NCBI RefSeq assembly: GCF_007830735.1
Contig: NZ_VLLN01000005.1
Location: 124,001 to 188,000, forward strand
Origin: Geobacter argillaceus
Lineage (GTDB): Bacteria; Desulfobacterota; Desulfuromonadia; Geobacterales; DSM-12255
Reading direction: 5' to 3'
DNA: 64,000 nucleotides
Part shown: positions 8,935 to 16,860 of the stretch, one piece after another
Numbering within the stretch: position 1 is the first letter of the stretch
Layout: each line of letters begins with the position of its first letter
Made by a program: the position numbers and the translations under genes
Notes under the pieces: model-generated
Databases searched by the model: none
What the model was told of the DNA's origin: nothing
The model's input: the letters and a program-made list of their open reading frames with translations, nothing else

Positions 8935-9228
8935 TCAGGATGAAGGTGGCGGTGAGTCGGGCTTTCCGTGCTCCAGCCAGTAGAGCCAGGCCAGAATCTC
9001 GGCTATGGCCATATAGAGTTCGGGCGGGACAAAATGATCCAGGTCCACCTTTATGAGAAGGGAGACCAATTCCGGCGACTCGTGCACGTAGACTCCCGAT
9101 TCTTTTGCCAGGGCGATAATCGCTTCGGCAGTGGCACCTCGCCCTTTGGCGATCACTCGTGGGGCGTAATCACCGGCCTTGTAGGCGAGTGCGGCAGCCA
9201 GTCGTTCACGGTCACTCTTTTTTGCCAT
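8935..9228 (-). CDS. FlhB C-terminal-domain homologue (EscU/YscU/FlhB family)
   Basis: 97-aa soluble protein that matches only the cytoplasmic C-terminal domain of the flagellar/type III export switch FlhB: a Lys/Arg-rich start, AALAYKAGDYAPRVIAKGRGATAEAIIALAKESGVYVHESPELVSLL. Full FlhB has an NPTH autocleavage site and four membrane helices; both are absent here. Such stand-alone domains are known as FhlB or YlqH and can substitute for the FlhB C-terminus. It overlaps the end of the FliK-like gene by 17 bases and is probably translated with it. Confidence 0.85.
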   Translation of the reverse strand: MAKKSDRERLAAALAYKAGDYAPRVIAKGRGATAEAIIALAKESGVYVHESPELVSLLIKVDLDHFVPPELYMAIAEILAWLYWLEHGKPDSPPPSS

Positions 9229-10879
9229 GACGGATTACCATGTTTTCCAGATTCAGACCTGCCGCGGCAAGCCGTTCCTCAAGGTTAGGGGCTTCCTGCT
9301 GCATCAGGTCGGTTGTGGAGCCGGCGTCTGCCGTTAGCGAGAGGTGCAGCTTCTTGCCGCGGATCTTCAGGGACGCAACGACATTCCCCAGGTTCGGCAG
9401 GTCAACCCGCAGTTCACTGTGCCATCTTCCTTCCGAGGCTTCCCGATGTCTGGCTTCCCGGTCCTCGATCTTCCATTGCAGAGGCTGACCGGGCCATGCT
9501 TCGCCGTTCCAGGTGACAATGCCGCTATTCAGTGCCGACAGTTGCTCTTTTATGATAGATGCCGCGCGTGGGTCGGCAACTTCCGGCCGCTCCGCTCCCC
9601 GGCCAGTTGACGCTTCGTGGGTGGGCTTTGCCGATAGGGCGCTGGCAGGGGCGTTCATCTCCTCCGAGGCAACCGGATCGATATGCTGCAAAGGATGCAG
9701 CGGCTTTTGCCGGGACGACGCTGGTTGCTGGCTGGAAGAGATGGCACCGGTCTCGGTATGCAGGGCCGGGAGCGAGGCTGTCGTTGGCTGTTCGCGAATG
9801 ATGCCGTTTTCCGGAGGAGGCATTTCGGACCTTGCAACGGGCGGGGAGGGGACTTGCTGCTGAAAAGGTGTTTGAGCCGCTGGCGGTGGTGCTGTTGGAG
9901 CTGCGCCGGTCTGCTGCGATGTTTCGGCGCCGGGGCGGATTGCTGCGGGCTGAGTGCCGGCAGGTTGAGGCACCGTGCCGGTGCCGCTGTCACGGCCGGT
10001 GTCGACCGTCAGTTCCCCTGCCGAGGGACCGACAGACGTGGTGGCTGCACGGCCTGGTTGCGGAGCAGACGGTAGTTGTGTATCTTCCGGCTGCCCTTCG
10101 CCCGAGCCTAGTGGTGCCTTGGCGCCGGCCGCCTCTGTCGCAGTAGGCGTCTCTGGCAGTGGGGATGCGGCGGCTGGAGGTTGCTGTGTGGCTGAAGCGC
10201 TTCCCGGCGCGGGTTGCGAAGGTTGTGCGGCTGATTCAGTTCCCTTGGTTGCTCCGGGAACGGTAACGGCGGGCTGTTCATTGCCGGAAAGAGGGGGGGC
10301 TGGAGTCTCGGCCGGTTGGGGCGAGAGAGAGGCCTGCGGTTCCTGCATGATGCTGGAGAGCTGACGCTTGCCGGCCGCCCACTCGACCAGGTGGGATTCG
10401 TAGAACAGGCCGCTGGTGGTCAGCGCCTCCCGGAGTGATGCTGCCAGCCGCGCCGTATCGACCGGCGGGCCGTCGCTGAGCCTGACAGAGCGGCCGAGCT
10501 GTTCCGGCCGGGACATGGTGCCGGTATCGCCCTGAACGATCTGGCCGAGCCAGCGACCTGTCTGGCTGATGGCCACCGGTGTGGCGCTGTTTTGCCGGAG
10601 CGACAGGGAAAAGGTGGGGCGCGGCTCTCTCCCCAGAAAGGTCATGCGCACCGAATCCGCAGTTGCCAGGGATTCCGGCAGCTCCATGGTCAGTACTTCT
10701 CCGGCGACCCGCATCAGGGTTCGACCATTGGCCATTCTCCCCAGTACCTCCGCCCGTACGTCGGTCCCCGGCGCCAGCTGCAGAATGGCCGACGGGATGG
10801 CGCTCACCCTGACCGGGGTGATGGCCTCGCCGATGGTCGGTGACTTGAGAAGGATGATGATGTCGGTGGATAGTTCCAT
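9212..10879 (-). CDS. fliK: FliK-like flagellar hook-length control protein
   Basis: 555-aa protein with a conserved N-terminal part, a long Pro/Gln/Ala/Thr-rich low-complexity middle (about residues 160-430), and a FliK C-terminal-like beta domain (ELRVDLPNLGNVVASLKIRGKKLHLSLTADAG). FliK measures the hook and then triggers the FlhB specificity switch. The next gene encodes a stand-alone FlhB C-terminal domain, which supports this reading. The extended middle is typical for a molecular-ruler type protein. No other flagellar gene lies in the window, so the pair is separated from the main flagellar cluster. Confidence 0.75.
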   Translation of the reverse strand: MELSTDIIILLKSPTIGEAITPVRVSAIPSAILQLAPGTDVRAEVLGRMANGRTLMRVAGEVLTMELPESLATADSVRMTFLGREPRPTFSLSLRQNSATPVAISQTGRWLGQIVQGDTGTMSRPEQLGRSVRLSDGPPVDTARLAASLREALTTSGLFYESHLVEWAAGKRQLSSIMQEPQASLSPQPAETPAPPLSGNEQPAVTVPGATKGTESAAQPSQPAPGSASATQQPPAAASPLPETPTATEAAGAKAPLGSGEGQPEDTQLPSAPQPGRAATTSVGPSAGELTVDTGRDSGTGTVPQPAGTQPAAIRPGAETSQQTGAAPTAPPPAAQTPFQQQVPSPPVARSEMPPPENGIIREQPTTASLPALHTETGAISSSQQPASSRQKPLHPLQHIDPVASEEMNAPASALSAKPTHEASTGRGAERPEVADPRAASIIKEQLSALNSGIVTWNGEAWPGQPLQWKIEDREARHREASEGRWHSELRVDLPNLGNVVASLKIRGKKLHLSLTADAGSTTDLMQQEAPNLEERLAAAGLNLENMVIRHGKKE

Positions 10880-10882
10880 GGG

Positions 10883-11371
10883 TCAGTTGGTGGCGCAGTC
10901 GCTCTTGTCACCCTGGATCTTGGCCACGGTGTGGGGAATTGCAGGCCAAATGGCCTCCAGGTTCTCGATGGCCCCCTTGGGACTGCCGGGGAGATTGACG
11001 ATCAGGGCCTGTCCCCGGATGCCGGCCATGGCCCGGGAAATCAGGGCATGGGGGGTCTTTGCCAGGCTTTTGCGCCGCATCTCTTCGCCAAAGCCGGGAA
11101 TTACCCGCTCAACCACCTTTAACGTCGCATCGGGCGTGACGTCCCGGGGGGATACCCCGGTTCCGCCACAGGTGAGAAGCAGGTCCAGGGCGCCGCTGTC
11201 GGCCCACCCCATCAGCTTAACCTCGATCAGTTCCTGCTCGTCGGGGATCACCTCCAGATGCATCACCTTGGCACCGTGCTGTGTCAGCCACTGTTCCAGA
11301 GCCGGGCCGCTGGTATCCTCGCGCTCTCCCCGTGCCCCCTTGTCGCTCAGTATCAGAATTGCCACTTTCAT
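10883..11371 (-). CDS. mogA: MogA/MoaB-family molybdopterin adenylyltransferase
   Basis: 162-aa protein of the MoaB/Mog family, which adenylylates molybdopterin before metal insertion. The family motif LLTCGGTGVSPRDVTPDAT is intact, and the C-terminal LIVNLPGSPKGAIENLEAI is typical. It overlaps moaC by ATGA (11368-11371), so both are co-translated. The cofactor is needed by the formate dehydrogenase encoded further along the window. MogA and MoaB cannot be told apart safely by eye. Confidence 0.9.
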   Translation of the reverse strand: MKVAILILSDKGARGEREDTSGPALEQWLTQHGAKVMHLEVIPDEQELIEVKLMGWADSGALDLLLTCGGTGVSPRDVTPDATLKVVERVIPGFGEEMRRKSLAKTPHALISRAMAGIRGQALIVNLPGSPKGAIENLEAIWPAIPHTVAKIQGDKSDCATN

Positions 11372-11850
11372 TGCGTCTCCTTTCGCCGGTAGACCCCGCT
11401 CTTGCCCCCCTCCTTGAAGAGAAGAACGATTTCGCCGATGGCGATGCCCTTATCGCGCCCCTTGCACATGTCGTAGATGGTGAGTGCCGCCACGCTGGCC
11501 GACGTCATGGCCTCCATCTCCACGCCGGTCCGCTCGAACGCCTTGACCGTTGCTTCCACCCGGATGGTACCGGCGGCCTGGTCGCTGGTAAAGTCGATGG
11601 AGACGAAGTGGATGGCCAGGGGGTGAGACAGGGGGATCAGGTCAGGCGTTTTTTTGGCGGCAGCAATACCGGCCAGTCTGGCCACTCCCAGCACGTCCCC
11701 CTTCGTGGTCCTTCCTTCCAGGATGGCGGCCAGGGTCTCCCGGCCCAGATGAACGGTAGCAGACGCAATGGCACTGCGCATGGTCGGCTCTTTCGCACTG
11801 ACGTCCACCATGATTGCCTGGCCACGGTCGTCAAAATGGTTGAAGCTCAT
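11368..11850 (-). CDS. moaC: Cyclic pyranopterin monophosphate synthase MoaC
   Basis: With MoaA, MoaC makes cyclic pyranopterin monophosphate, the first step in molybdenum-cofactor synthesis. The 160-aa length is normal. Family signatures are visible: FNHFDDRGQAIMVDVSAKEPT at the N-terminus, KKTPDLIPLSHPL, and VEMEAMTSASVAALTIYDMCK. It is first gene of a two-gene operon with mogA. The upstream 90 bases to the regulator gene hold no clear promoter that I can name. Confidence 0.96.
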   Translation of the reverse strand: MSFNHFDDRGQAIMVDVSAKEPTMRSAIASATVHLGRETLAAILEGRTTKGDVLGVARLAGIAAAKKTPDLIPLSHPLAIHFVSIDFTSDQAAGTIRVEATVKAFERTGVEMEAMTSASVAALTIYDMCKGRDKGIAIGEIVLLFKEGGKSGVYRRKETQ

Positions 11851-11942
11851 GATTGGTCCTCCTGTATCGGAAACTGATTTCCATCGCGTTTTTCGTTGAT
11901 TCGCGGCATTTGCCGGAGTTGCTCCGCTTTGTGGCGGTAGTA

Positions 11943-12590
11943 TCAGATCCTGATGTTACGCCAAACGGCGATTACCACGCCAATGATCTGCGTGGACGGA
12001 TCGGGTTTGAACGAGGTGTAGAGCGAATTGTCCGGCGAAAAATGGGTCTCGCCGTCCTTGATCCGGTGTCTGCGCAGCATCGGCTCCCCCCAGCGGTTCT
12101 TGAACAGTACGACCATTCCGTGCAGAACCGGTTCCTCCGGCTTGATGACAATGATATCACCATCGCGGATGGTTGGAGCCATGAATTCTCCGGAATAGAC
12201 CAGGCCAAAACAGCCCTTGGGCAGGTTCGGGAAGGCAAGAAAGGTCTCGATATCTCGGTCATCGATCTGGTCCGGAAACGTATCCGGAATCCGTTTTAGC
12301 AGAGGGAAACGGACCTGTCCATTATCAGTTTCCCGTACGGGCGCCATGGGTCCTGTGCCGGAAACGAGCCACTCCATATTTATCTCATAGAGATGCGAAA
12401 GGGCGATGAGCAGGGTGTCGGAAGGGAATTTTTTCCCCCGCTCAATGCCGCACAAGAACCCTTGCACAATGCCCAGTGATCGGGAAAATGCCTGTTGTGT
12501 CAGCTTTCTGGAGAGTCGGACCTCTCTTATTCTCCGGCCAATCTGGCTGTCTTCGTTGCTTGAGGTATGCAGTAGTATTTCTGTGTGCAT
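11943..12590 (-). CDS. XRE-type regulator with LexA/CI-like (S24) C-terminal domain
   Basis: 215-aa DNA-binding protein. Residues about 17-70 form a helix-turn-helix (IGRRIREVRLSRKLTQQAFSR then GIVQGFLCGIERGKK). The C-terminal half has the S24/LexA fold pattern, but the catalytic positions are altered: the family G-D/N-S-M reads GEFM (in SGEFMAPTIRDGD), and the lysine segment reads LRRHR. It should therefore dimerise but not self-cleave, as in some phage repressors. The target is unknown. It is transcribed in the same direction as moaC-mogA, with a 92-base gap between them. Confidence 0.8.
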   Translation of the reverse strand: MHTEILLHTSSNEDSQIGRRIREVRLSRKLTQQAFSRSLGIVQGFLCGIERGKKFPSDTLLIALSHLYEINMEWLVSGTGPMAPVRETDNGQVRFPLLKRIPDTFPDQIDDRDIETFLAFPNLPKGCFGLVYSGEFMAPTIRDGDIIVIKPEEPVLHGMVVLFKNRWGEPMLRRHRIKDGETHFSPDNSLYTSFKPDPSTQIIGVVIAVWRNIRI

Positions 12591-12721
12591 AAAGCCTTGC
12601 TTGGTTGAGGTATGAGTATTGCTGTAACATAGATAACACTCAAAGAATTGTTGCGCAAGGGTAATATTTCCTAGAGATATTGCCCGACATCAACCTGCAG
12701 AGGCAGGGGGAGGTTACGGCC

Positions 12722-13156
12722 ATGAAACCGGACATTCTTTTGGTTGAAGACAACACGGATGAAGTTGATCTTGCCATGCGTGTACTGGCAAAAGAGCTGC
12801 CCAAATGCCGTGTGGCGCGCGTCCGGGACGGGGTTGAGGCCATCGACTACCTTATCAACAGGGAGTTGAAGGTGTTGCCGAAAGTCATTTTCCTGGACCT
12901 CAAACTGCCTCGCCTCAATGGTATTGAGGTGCTGAGGATACTCAAGTCGGACTCGAGAACCAAAAGCCTCCCCGTCGTCATCATGACATCGTCGCAGGAA
13001 CAGCATGACGTGATCGACTGCTATGCTTTGGGTGCCAACAGTTACATCGTGAAGCCGATTGACTTTCGTGAGTATTTCCTGGTGATCTCCAGCATTGCCA
13101 GGTACTGGCTGGCATTCAACCAGCCGGCGCCGCAGCCGGTCTGGTCGGCGGCATAA
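12722..13156 (+). CDS. Stand-alone response regulator receiver (Rcp1-like)
   Basis: 144-aa receiver domain without an output domain. The acidic pocket is in LLVEDN, the phosphoacceptor is Asp59 (FLDLKLPRLNG), the Thr/Ser is in IMTSS, and the Lys is in YIVKPIDF. ATG 12722 is preferred because GGGAGG lies at 12708-12713; an upstream TTG has no such site. The pattern of the extended alpha4 region resembles the Rcp1 group that works with phytochrome-like or hybrid kinases. It is convergent with the sensor kinase at 13214, so partnership with that kinase is not implied. Confidence 0.9.
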   Translation: MKPDILLVEDNTDEVDLAMRVLAKELPKCRVARVRDGVEAIDYLINRELKVLPKVIFLDLKLPRLNGIEVLRILKSDSRTKSLPVVIMTSSQEQHDVIDCYALGANSYIVKPIDFREYFLVISSIARYWLAFNQPAPQPVWSAA

Positions 13157-13213
13157 TGGGATAGAAAATTCTTTTTGGTGTGCGGAAACGGGGTGCTTTG
13201 GCGCCCTGTTCCG

Positions 13214-15211
13214 TTAATTGTCACACGGTGACCGGTGCCCCAGCGGCAGAATGACCCGGAATATGGTCCCGTCCTCCTCGGTGCTGATGGCGCTGATCTC
13301 GCCGCCGTGATCCTTGACGATACCGTACGATATGGAGAGCCCCAGGCCGCTGCCGTTCTCCTTGGTGGTGAAAAATGGCGAGAATATCTGTTCCAGGTTG
13401 TCCCGGGGGATGCCGCACCCCGTGTCAGCCACATCGATGGCACAAATTCCCTCTGGCGCTGAGATACAGGTGGCCAGGGTCAGTACCCCGCCACCCGGCA
13501 TGGCCTGGATGGCGTTCAGCACCAGGTTGCTGAAAACCTGGTGGAGCTGGTCGCCGTCGCCGGGAATGGTGGTCAGGTCAGGGGCGTAGTTCCGTACCAC
13601 CCGGATCGCGGTCATCGGGACCTGAAAGCCGATCTGGGCGACGATGTCGTCCAGGAGCCCATGGATGGCGACGGTCCCCTGGCGGAGTTTTCCCTCCCGG
13701 GCAAAGGTAAGCAGGTTGGCGACGATCCGGGCAATCCGCTCGGTCTGCCGGGAGATGATGTCGATCTCCTCCCGGTTCTCGTGGCCGGCCGGGAGGCTCA
13801 TCTCCAGGACTTCGGCATTGCCGCGGATAATGGCCAGCGGCGTGTTGATTTCGTGGGCCACGCCGGCAGCCATCACCCCCAGGTCGGCGAGTTTGGCGGA
13901 CCGGGCAAGGTCGGCCCGGGTCTGCAAAAGCAGGTGGCTCTTCTCCTCCAATTGGGCGGTTCGCTCCTGCACCTTCTGTTCAAGGCTGCGGTTCAGGTTC
14001 CGTACCTCCGTTTCCCGCTGATCCAGTGCCCTGGTCATCTGGTTGAATTCACCGGCCAGCTCTTCCAGCTCATCGCCTGTCCGCACCTCGATCTGCAGGT
14101 TGCGCTCGCCGGCCGCCACCCGTCTGGCAAGGGTTTCCAGCTCCCTTATCGGCCGGGAGAGCTGGTTGCCGATAACCCCGGAGATGGCCAGGCCGATGAC
14201 CGTGCAGACCAGCACGATGCCACCGAAAATCAGGTTCACCTCTTTCTTCAGCTCGGCATAGGGCCTCTCCAGTATCCCCACATACAGCGAGCCGACCGCC
14301 GTTCCCCCCAGGTCGAGGATCGGCTCGTAGGCGGACAGGTACCAGTCGGACACGACGAACGCCTTGCCCACCCATTTCGCCTTCTCCAGGATCACCCGGT
14401 TGTAGACCTCCTCGGAGAGGCGGGTGCCGATGGCGCGCCTGTTGTCCGGGGTCATGACGTTGGTGGCGATACGCAGGTCGCCGAGGAAGATGGTGGCCGT
14501 TCCCACCTCCTTGTTGTTGAACCGCACCCCCTCGTAGACCGTGTCCTTGATCTTGTCCACCAGGGCGTTGTTCCGGTTCAGGAGCAGTCCGCCGGTGAGA
14601 GCCCCCACGATGGCACCGCTTCGGTCCTTCACCGGCGCCGCGGCAACCAGCAGCAGCCCGGCGCCCTCCATCGAGGCCGGCGTCGGTCTGGCCCGCGGCG
14701 TTGCCACCGCCTCGATCTTCGCCCGGCGGGCCAGCTCTTCCTGCTCGTTCTGCAGTTCACGGGACGAGAACAGCTCGGTGCCGCTGACCGGCTCGCCGTG
14801 CAGCGCCCTGGCCACGGAGCGCCTTGTGCTCAGGTCGTCGCCGGCATGGGCCGGATTGTGCGCCCGGTAGAGGACGCGTCCGCTCCTGTCGACCACGGTC
14901 AGGAAATCCAGCTTCTTGCGCTGCCGGAGCGGGGTCAGCAGGGCGGCGATCCCTTTTCTGTCGCCGGTGGCAACGGTCTCGGCATAGAGCGGAATCGTGG
15001 CCGTGAACTGGATCAGTTCGTCGATATGGGCCAGTTCGTTCTGGTAGGCCTCCCGAGCCGAATTGATGTCGGTCCTGACCTTCTCCTGGGCCTGGTGGGC
15101 CACCCGGGAGTCGATGATGTACAGACCGGTGCAGGAGCAGATGACGAGCGCCACGAAAAAAGGGGTGAGGGCGCCGATGGTCAGCTTGGCCCTGATGGAG
15201 CGGCGCCGCAT
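13214..15211 (-). CDS. Membrane sensor histidine kinase, double-cache type, likely formate-dehydrogenase regulator
   Basis: 665-aa kinase. TM1 is near residues 10-32 ([22 protein letters not shown]). A periplasmic cache-type sensor of about 300 residues follows, then TM2 ([22 protein letters not shown]), HAMP ([19 protein letters not shown]), a short coiled coil, HisKA with the phospho-His in [13 protein letters not shown], and HATPase with [17 protein letters not shown] and GSGLGLSIS. Its start codon overlaps the stop of the NtrC-type regulator upstream (TGATG), so the two form one operon. The operon is divergent from fdnGH, which suggests a signal linked to formate or anaerobic respiration. 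The ligand is not known. Confidence 0.9.
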   Translation of the reverse strand: MRRRSIRAKLTIGALTPFFVALVICSCTGLYIIDSRVAHQAQEKVRTDINSAREAYQNELAHIDELIQFTATIPLYAETVATGDRKGIAALLTPLRQRKKLDFLTVVDRSGRVLYRAHNPAHAGDDLSTRRSVARALHGEPVSGTELFSSRELQNEQEELARRAKIEAVATPRARPTPASMEGAGLLLVAAAPVKDRSGAIVGALTGGLLLNRNNALVDKIKDTVYEGVRFNNKEVGTATIFLGDLRIATNVMTPDNRRAIGTRLSEEVYNRVILEKAKWVGKAFVVSDWYLSAYEPILDLGGTAVGSLYVGILERPYAELKKEVNLIFGGIVLVCTVIGLAISGVIGNQLSRPIRELETLARRVAAGERNLQIEVRTGDELEELAGEFNQMTRALDQRETEVRNLNRSLEQKVQERTAQLEEKSHLLLQTRADLARSAKLADLGVMAAGVAHEINTPLAIIRGNAEVLEMSLPAGHENREEIDIISRQTERIARIVANLLTFAREGKLRQGTVAIHGLLDDIVAQIGFQVPMTAIRVVRNYAPDLTTIPGDGDQLHQVFSNLVLNAIQAMPGGGVLTLATCISAPEGICAIDVADTGCGIPRDNLEQIFSPFFTTKENGSGLGLSISYGIVKDHGGEISAISTEEDGTIFRVILPLGHRSPCDN

Positions 15212-16593
15212 CAGCGGTCTTCTCCGTCGTCAAGCACGCTGTCCGTGAGCCGGTATTCCTCGATCTTCCGGTCCAGGGTCCGGCGGGCAATGCCGAGGAT
15301 GCTGGCCGTCCTGCTCTTGTGGTAGCCGGTTCTTTTCAGCACGAACTGGATATGCTCCTTTTCCACGGTTTCCAGGGGGACGAGCCTCCCTAGCCGTACC
15401 GTTTCTCCAGGCGGTTCGCCGGCCAAAAGCGGGAGCTGTTCGGCGGTAATCGATGCGTCCCGGGCAAGGATCACGGCGCGCTCGATGACGTTCTCCAACT
15501 CCCTGATGTTGCCGGGCCAGGGGTAGCCGGTCAACCGGCGGATGGCGTCGGGAGTCAGTCCGGTCACCTCTTTCTTCATCCGGAGGGAGAACCTGTTGAT
15601 GAAATGCCGGGCCAGCGGTTCGATATCCTCGGTCCGCTCCCTAAGCGGTGGCAGATGGATCGGGATGACGTTCAGCCGGTAGAAGAGGTCCTCCCGGAAC
15701 CGGCCCAGCTTGACCTCCTGGAGCAGATCCTTGTTGGTGGCGGCAATGAAGCGGACGTCGACGCTTTTGGCCTTTGTTGCCCCCACCGGGATGAAGTCTC
15801 GCTCCTGGATGACCCGCAGCAGCTTGGCCTGGAGCACCGGGCTCATGTCGCCGATTTCGTCCAGAAACATGGTGCCGCTGTCAGCCTCTTCCAGGAGCCC
15901 CTTCTGCGGGGTGACGGCGCCGGTGAAGGCGCCGCGGACATGGCCGAACAGCTGGCTTTCCAGCAGGGTGTCCGACAGGGCCGCACAGTTGATCGACAGG
16001 AAGGAGCGTCCCCGGCGCGGGCTGTTGTGGTGAATCAGCCCGGCGATCAGCTCCTTGCCGGTCCCCGACTCGCCGAGGATCAGGATGTTGGCGTCGCTGG
16101 CCGCCACCTGCCGCGCCAGGTCGTACACTTCGCGGAAACGGGCGCTGGCGAAGACGATCTTCTTCCGGCTGGCCGGCTTGCCCAACTCCTCCTTCAGGGC
16201 CTGGTTTTCCTGCCTGAGCAGCTTGCGCTCGATGATGTTTTCCAGCAGTCCGAGCACCTTTTCCTTGGGAAACGGCTTGGTGACGTAATCGTAGGCCCCG
16301 AGCCTGATCGCCTCGATGGCCGAATCGATGGAGGCATAGGCGGTCATGATCAGTACCGGGATCTCCAGCCCCAGTTCCCTGATCCGGCCCAGTACCCTGA
16401 TGCCGTCCATATCCGGCATCCTGATGTCCAGCAGGATCAGGTCCGCCGCTTCGTCAGAGCTGTTCTCCAGGTGATTCAGGAGGGCGCTGCCGGAGGTGAA
16501 GGTCTCCACAGCGACCCCTTTGGCCACCAGGATCTTGCGGAGATAACTCAGTATTTCGATTTCGTCGTCGCAAATCAGGATGCGCGCAGTCAT
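15211..16593 (-). CDS. Sigma-54-dependent NtrC-family response regulator
   Basis: 460-aa regulator: receiver with phosphoacceptor in LILLDIRMPDMDG, an AAA+ domain with Walker A GESGTGKE, the sigma-54 contact loop GAFTGAV and Walker B LDEIGDMS, and a C-terminal Fis-type helix-turn-helix (KSRTASILGIARRTLDRKIEEY). It activates transcription from -24/-12 promoters. The neighbouring fdnG has such a promoter at 16780-16795, making it the likely target. It is followed immediately by its kinase. Confidence 0.95.
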   Translation of the reverse strand: MTARILICDDEIEILSYLRKILVAKGVAVETFTSGSALLNHLENSSDEAADLILLDIRMPDMDGIRVLGRIRELGLEIPVLIMTAYASIDSAIEAIRLGAYDYVTKPFPKEKVLGLLENIIERKLLRQENQALKEELGKPASRKKIVFASARFREVYDLARQVAASDANILILGESGTGKELIAGLIHHNSPRRGRSFLSINCAALSDTLLESQLFGHVRGAFTGAVTPQKGLLEEADSGTMFLDEIGDMSPVLQAKLLRVIQERDFIPVGATKAKSVDVRFIAATNKDLLQEVKLGRFREDLFYRLNVIPIHLPPLRERTEDIEPLARHFINRFSLRMKKEVTGLTPDAIRRLTGYPWPGNIRELENVIERAVILARDASITAEQLPLLAGEPPGETVRLGRLVPLETVEKEHIQFVLKRTGYHKSRTASILGIARRTLDRKIEEYRLTDSVLDDGEDR

Positions 16594-16664
16594 AAAGGTC
16601 TCTGTTGAGTAAAAATATTAGTTTTTGATAATCATATGGTCAAAATGTTACATCCGTTGACTAA

Positions 16665-16690
16665 ATTAAACAATACAAGTTTGTTTTAAT
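16665..16690. promoter_or_regulatory. Imperfect inverted repeat, possible activator site
   Basis: ATTAAACAA and TTGTTTTAAT face each other across a 7-base spacer, about 90 bases upstream of the -24 element of the fdnG promoter. The position and AT-rich symmetry suit an enhancer site for the divergent NtrC-type regulator. This is inference from position only. Confidence 0.35.
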
Positions 16691-16779
16691 CTGCGAGCTG
16701 CATTCCCATTCCGTGCGCCCGGTGCCTGTTTTCAGCCGGTTAGCCAGCATAACCAGCCAATACTGCGGCAAAATCCCCA

Positions 16780-16795
16780 TGGCATACCGGTTGCT
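16780..16795 (+). promoter_or_regulatory. Sigma-54 promoter of fdnG
   Basis: TGGCATACCGGTTGCT has the invariant TGG and GC separated by 10 bases and matches most of the -24/-12 consensus. Transcription would start near 16807, leaving a 5' leader of about 55 bases before the fdnG start. Confidence 0.7.
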
Positions 16796-16860
16796 GTATA
16801 CGGCTGGCGTTAAGGAACAGGCAACATGTATGCCTTTCGAATATCAGCAAGGAGGCGGGA

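Noticed and set aside
13541-15325. 594-codon open frame antisense to the double-cache kinase
   Set aside because: It is the complement of a gene with all kinase motifs and has no own signals.
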